Assembly: GCA_945872875.1 (NCBI GenBank)
Contig: CAMCBB010000070.1
Span: 1-9,105, forward strand
Source of the DNA: Flavobacterium psychrophilum
Lineage (GTDB): Bacteria > Bacteroidota > Bacteroidia > Flavobacteriales > Flavobacteriaceae
Reading direction: 5' to 3'
Length of the DNA stretch: 9,105 nucleotides
Numbering within the stretch: the first letter of the stretch is position 1; each line of letters starts with the position of its first letter. The translations under genes were made by a program, and so were the position numbers. This document shows, piece after piece, positions 6,517 to 9,105 of this stretch. The notes under the pieces were generated by a model. That model was not told the DNA's origin. It saw only the letters and a program-made list of their open reading frames with translations, and did not search any database.

Positions 6517-7905
6517 ATGGTAAAGCAAAAAACCATTCAAAGTGAGATTTCACTTACAGGTGTTGGATTACATACTGGCAAAGAAGTTAAAATGACTTTT
6601 AAGCCTGCACCTATAGATAATGGATTTACTTTTGTAAGAGTTGATTTAGAAGGATGCCCAATAATAGAAGCTGATGCAAATTATGTTGTAAATACACAAC
6701 GCGGAACAAATCTTGAAAAACTTGGAGTAAAAATTCAAACCTCTGAACATGTATTAGCAGCTTTTGTTGGTCTTGATGTTGATAATGTAATTATTGAATT
6801 AAATGAGTCGGAGCCACCAATTATGGATGGTTCTTCAAAATATTTTGTTGAAGCAATTGAAAAAGTTGGTGTTGTTGAGCAAGACGCAGAACGAAAATAT
6901 TATGTGGTTAAAGAAGTAATTTCATTTGTAGATGAAACCACCGGAAGTGAGATTATTGTAATGCCTTCGGATGAGTACCAAATTACTACTATGGTCGATT
7001 TTGGAACTAAAGTATTAGGAACTCAAAATGCAACACTAAAAAATATAGCCGATTTTAAATCGGAAATATCTGATGCAAGAACTTTTAGTTTTTTACATGA
7101 GTTAGAAAACCTACTAAACGAAGGTTTGATTAAAGGAGGTGATTTAAATAATGCTATTGTATATGTAGATAAGGAAATATCTGCACAAACAATGGAAAGT
7201 CTAAAAAAAGCATTTGGAAAAGATCAAATATCTGTTAAAGAAAACGGAATTTTAGATAACCTCACTTTGCATTATCCTAATGAAGCTGCGCGTCATAAAT
7301 TACTTGATGTAATTGGTGATTTAGCATTAATAGGGATGCGAATTAAGGGTAAAGTTATTGCTAATAAACCAGGTCATTTTGTAAACACTCAATTTGCTAA
7401 AAAAATGTCTAAAATGATTAAAATAGAGCAAAAAAATCAAGTACCGGTATATGATTTAAATCTACCGCCTTTAATGGATATTCATCAAATTATGAATATT
7501 TTACCACACAGACCTCCATTTTTATTAATTGATCGAATCATTGAAATGTCTACATCACATGTGGTTGGTATGAAAAATGTAACCATGAATGAAAATTTCT
7601 TTGTGGGACATTTTCCTGATGCACCAGTTATGCCTGGCGTTTTAATTATTGAAGCTATGGCGCAATCCGGTGGGATATTAGTATTAAGTACGGTTCCAGA
7701 TCCCGAAAACTACCTAACTTATTTCATGAAAATAGATAATGTGAAATTCAAGCATAAAGTATTACCTGGTGACACCTTGATCTTTAAATGTGAATTAATT
7801 ACTCCAATAAGAAGAGGAATTTGTCACATGCAAGCTAATGCTTATGCAAATGGAAAGTTAGTTGCTGAGGCGGAATTGATGGCCCAAATTGCTAAAAAAC
7901 AATAA
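6517..7905 (+). CDS. lpxC/fabZ: Bifunctional LpxC deacetylase / FabZ dehydratase fusion
   Basis: This is a 462-residue fusion. The N-terminal half (about 1-305) is LpxC, the zinc UDP-3-O-acyl-GlcNAc deacetylase that commits precursors to lipid A. The zinc ligands are His78 in TSEHVLAAF, and His260 and Asp264 in ARHKLLDVIGDLALIG. Glu77 is the catalytic base, His287 in KPGHFVN matches E. coli His265, and SDARTFSFLHE is the family's conserved segment. The C-terminal half (about 318-462) is FabZ, the 3-hydroxyacyl-ACP dehydratase of fatty-acid elongation. It starts at MDIHQIMNILPHRPPFLLIDR, with catalytic His365 in GHFPDAPVMPG and Glu379 in IIEAMAQ. Both active sites are complete, so both should work. 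They draw on the same 3-hydroxyacyl-ACP pool, FabZ consuming it directly and LpxC pulling it through LpxA. The fusion is well known in Bacteroidota. It lies between lpxD and lpxA in one transcription unit. Confidence 0.97.
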   Translation: MVKQKTIQSEISLTGVGLHTGKEVKMTFKPAPIDNGFTFVRVDLEGCPIIEADANYVVNTQRGTNLEKLGVKIQTSEHVLAAFVGLDVDNVIIELNESEPPIMDGSSKYFVEAIEKVGVVEQDAERKYYVVKEVISFVDETTGSEIIVMPSDEYQITTMVDFGTKVLGTQNATLKNIADFKSEISDARTFSFLHELENLLNEGLIKGGDLNNAIVYVDKEISAQTMESLKKAFGKDQISVKENGILDNLTLHYPNEAARHKLLDVIGDLALIGMRIKGKVIANKPGHFVNTQFAKKMSKMIKIEQKNQVPVYDLNLPPLMDIHQIMNILPHRPPFLLIDRIIEMSTSHVVGMKNVTMNENFFVGHFPDAPVMPGVLIIEAMAQSGGILVLSTVPDPENYLTYFMKIDNVKFKHKVLPGDTLIFKCELITPIRRGICHMQANAYANGKLVAEAELMAQIAKKQ

Positions 7906-7918
7906 ATTTGAAAGGCAG

Positions 7919-7934
7919 TTTTTTATATAAAAAA
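7919..7934. repeat. Perfect 16-bp A/T palindrome between lpxC-fabZ and lpxA
   Basis: TTTTTTATATAAAAAA is fully self-complementary and lies in the 62-bp gap, the longest spacer inside the lpxD-efp stretch. It contains no G or C, so an RNA hairpin would be weak and is not a credible terminator. It may be an A-tract bend or a protein site, or simply compositional. A near-match to the -7 element, TACATTTA, follows at 7942-7949. Confidence 0.45.
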
Positions 7935-7967
7935 TACCTATTACATTTACCAAAAATATAACACTAT

Positions 7968-8753
7968 ATGAATCAACCATTAGCCTATGTTCATCCTGGG
8001 GCCAAAATCGCTAAGAATGTTGTAATTGAACCATTTACAACTATTCATAACAATGTAGAAATTGGAGAAGGAACTTGGATCGGTTCAAATGTAACCATTA
8101 TGGAAGGTGCTCGTATTGGAAAAAATTGCAATATTTTTCCGGGGGCAGTAATTTCTGCAGTACCTCAAGATTTAAAATTTGGTGGTGAAGATTCCCTTGC
8201 AATTATTGGAGATAATACAACCGTTAGAGAATGTGTTACAATTAATAGAGGAACTATTGCATCTGGTCAAACTAAAATTGGAAACAATTGTTTAATCATG
8301 GCAACCGCACACATTGCTCACGATTGTCATATTGGTGATAATGCAATTATTGTAAATGGTGTAGCACTTGCAGGACATGTTATTGTAGGTAATTATGCCA
8401 TAATTGGTGGATTAGCTGCATTACATCAGTTTATTCATGTTGGAGATCATGCAATGATTTCTGGTGGATCATTGGTTCGTAAAGATGTACCTCCTTATAC
8501 TAAAGCTGCTAAAGAACCTTTATCTTATGTAGGAATCAATTCAGTTGGTTTGAGAAGAAGAGGGTTTACTTCAGAAAAAATTAGAGAAATTCAAGATATC
8601 TATAGAATTCTTTATCAAAAAAATTACAATACTTCTCAAGCTGTAGGTATTATTGAAGCTGAAATGGCAGTTTCTCCTGAGCGTGACGAAATATTAGATT
8701 TTATAAGAAATTCCTCTCGTGGAATCATGAAAGGATATTCAGGAGGTTATTAA
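7968..8753 (+). CDS. lpxA: UDP-N-acetylglucosamine acyltransferase
   Basis: LpxA transfers a 3-hydroxyacyl chain from acyl carrier protein to the 3-hydroxyl of UDP-GlcNAc, the first step of lipid A synthesis. Residues 1 to about 190 are a left-handed beta helix of hexapeptide repeats, followed by a helical C-terminal region (RRRGFTSEKIREIQDIYRIL). The active-site histidines align with E. coli: His115 and His118 in AHIAHDC (E. coli 122 and 125, the latter catalytic), His137 in LAGHV (144) and His153 in LHQF (160). Gly166 in ISGGS aligns with E. coli Gly173, the hydrocarbon-ruler position, which favours a longer acyl chain than the Met seen in C10-specific enzymes. Length (261 aa) is normal for the family. 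The ATG at 7968 directly precedes the conserved YVHPGAKI. efp follows after 29 bp. Confidence 0.97.
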   Translation: MNQPLAYVHPGAKIAKNVVIEPFTTIHNNVEIGEGTWIGSNVTIMEGARIGKNCNIFPGAVISAVPQDLKFGGEDSLAIIGDNTTVRECVTINRGTIASGQTKIGNNCLIMATAHIAHDCHIGDNAIIVNGVALAGHVIVGNYAIIGGLAALHQFIHVGDHAMISGGSLVRKDVPPYTKAAKEPLSYVGINSVGLRRRGFTSEKIREIQDIYRILYQKNYNTSQAVGIIEAEMAVSPERDEILDFIRNSSRGIMKGYSGGY

Positions 8754-8782
8754 AAATAAATTAACAATAAACAAATATAAAA

Positions 8783-9105
8783 ATGGCATCTACTTCAGAT
8801 ATTAGAAACGGATTATGTATTAAATTCAATCACGATATTTATAAAATCATCGAATTTCTTCATGTTAAACCTGGTAAAGGACCAGCTTTTGTTAGAACAA
8901 AATTAAAAAGCTTAACTAACGGAAAAGTATTAGATAATACTTTTTCTGCGGGTCATAAAATTGAAGACATTCGTGTTGAAACTCAAACTTTTCAATATTT
9001 ATATAATGAAGGAGATCAGTTTCATTTCATGAATACAGAGTCTTACGAGCAAATAACATTAGATAAAAAAATCTTAGACGCTCCAGATTTATTAAAAGAA
9101 GGAAC
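8783..9105 (+). CDS. efp: Elongation factor P, 3' end beyond the window
   Basis: EF-P binds ribosomes stalled on consecutive prolines and helps form the peptide bond. The first ~107 residues are present. They cover the N-terminal KOW-like domain (STSDIRNGLCIKF, HDIYKIIEFLHVKPGKGPA) and most of the second OB domain (FMNTESYEQITL, LDAPDLLKEG). Lys32 in KPGKGPAF is the tip residue that is modified in many bacteria; it is conserved here. The family is usually about 185-190 residues, so roughly 80 are missing. The ATG at 8783 follows an A-rich leader (AACAATAAACAAATATAAAA) without a Shine-Dalgarno, typical of Bacteroidota. It sits 29 bp after lpxA and is probably on the same transcript. Confidence 0.96.
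   Translation, partial: MASTSDIRNGLCIKFNHDIYKIIEFLHVKPGKGPAFVRTKLKSLTNGKVLDNTFSAGHKIEDIRVETQTFQYLYNEGDQFHFMNTESYEQITLDKKILDAPDLLKEG

Overview
The window looks like chromosomal DNA from a member of the Bacteroidota, most likely a Flavobacteriaceae species close to Flavobacterium. The DNA is clearly A+T-rich. Gene starts sit behind A-rich leaders without Shine-Dalgarno sequences. Several intergenic regions carry the TAnnTTTG -7 element typical of this phylum. LpxC is fused to FabZ, which is characteristic of Bacteroidota. The proteins also read like flavobacterial ones. This assignment is from pattern recognition; no search was run.

Left part (1-2577): the window opens inside a VanX/DdpX-type D-Ala-D-Ala dipeptidase gene on the + strand. 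Facing it is a tight two-gene minus-strand unit. Its first gene (733-1506) encodes a two-helix membrane protein with a predicted cytoplasmic beta-rich domain, and its second (462-731) a small protein resembling the Cas2-like 'SinR family' of databases. After a 147-bp divergent spacer comes a secreted alpha/beta-hydrolase of the esterase D/Fes type (1654-2577). It converges on an HMG-CoA synthase gene (mvaS, 2574-3896, minus), which points to the mevalonate route to isoprenoids.

Right part (4163-9105): after a 266-bp A+T-rich divergent spacer, five genes run in the same direction: an HD-domain phosphohydrolase, lpxD, the lpxC-fabZ fusion, lpxA and efp (cut by the window edge). lpxA, lpxC and lpxD encode the first three steps of lipid A synthesis. 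The FabZ half supplies the competing fatty-acid dehydratase, so one transcript can set the balance between lipopolysaccharide and phospholipid. efp encodes elongation factor P.

Most of the window is ordinary conserved chromosome. The stretch with a real chance of being undescribed is the 462-1506 pair, a membrane protein translationally close-coupled to a Cas2-like small protein. Both convergent gene pairs also meet by sharing one TTAA palindrome as their two stop codons, with no hairpin terminator between them.
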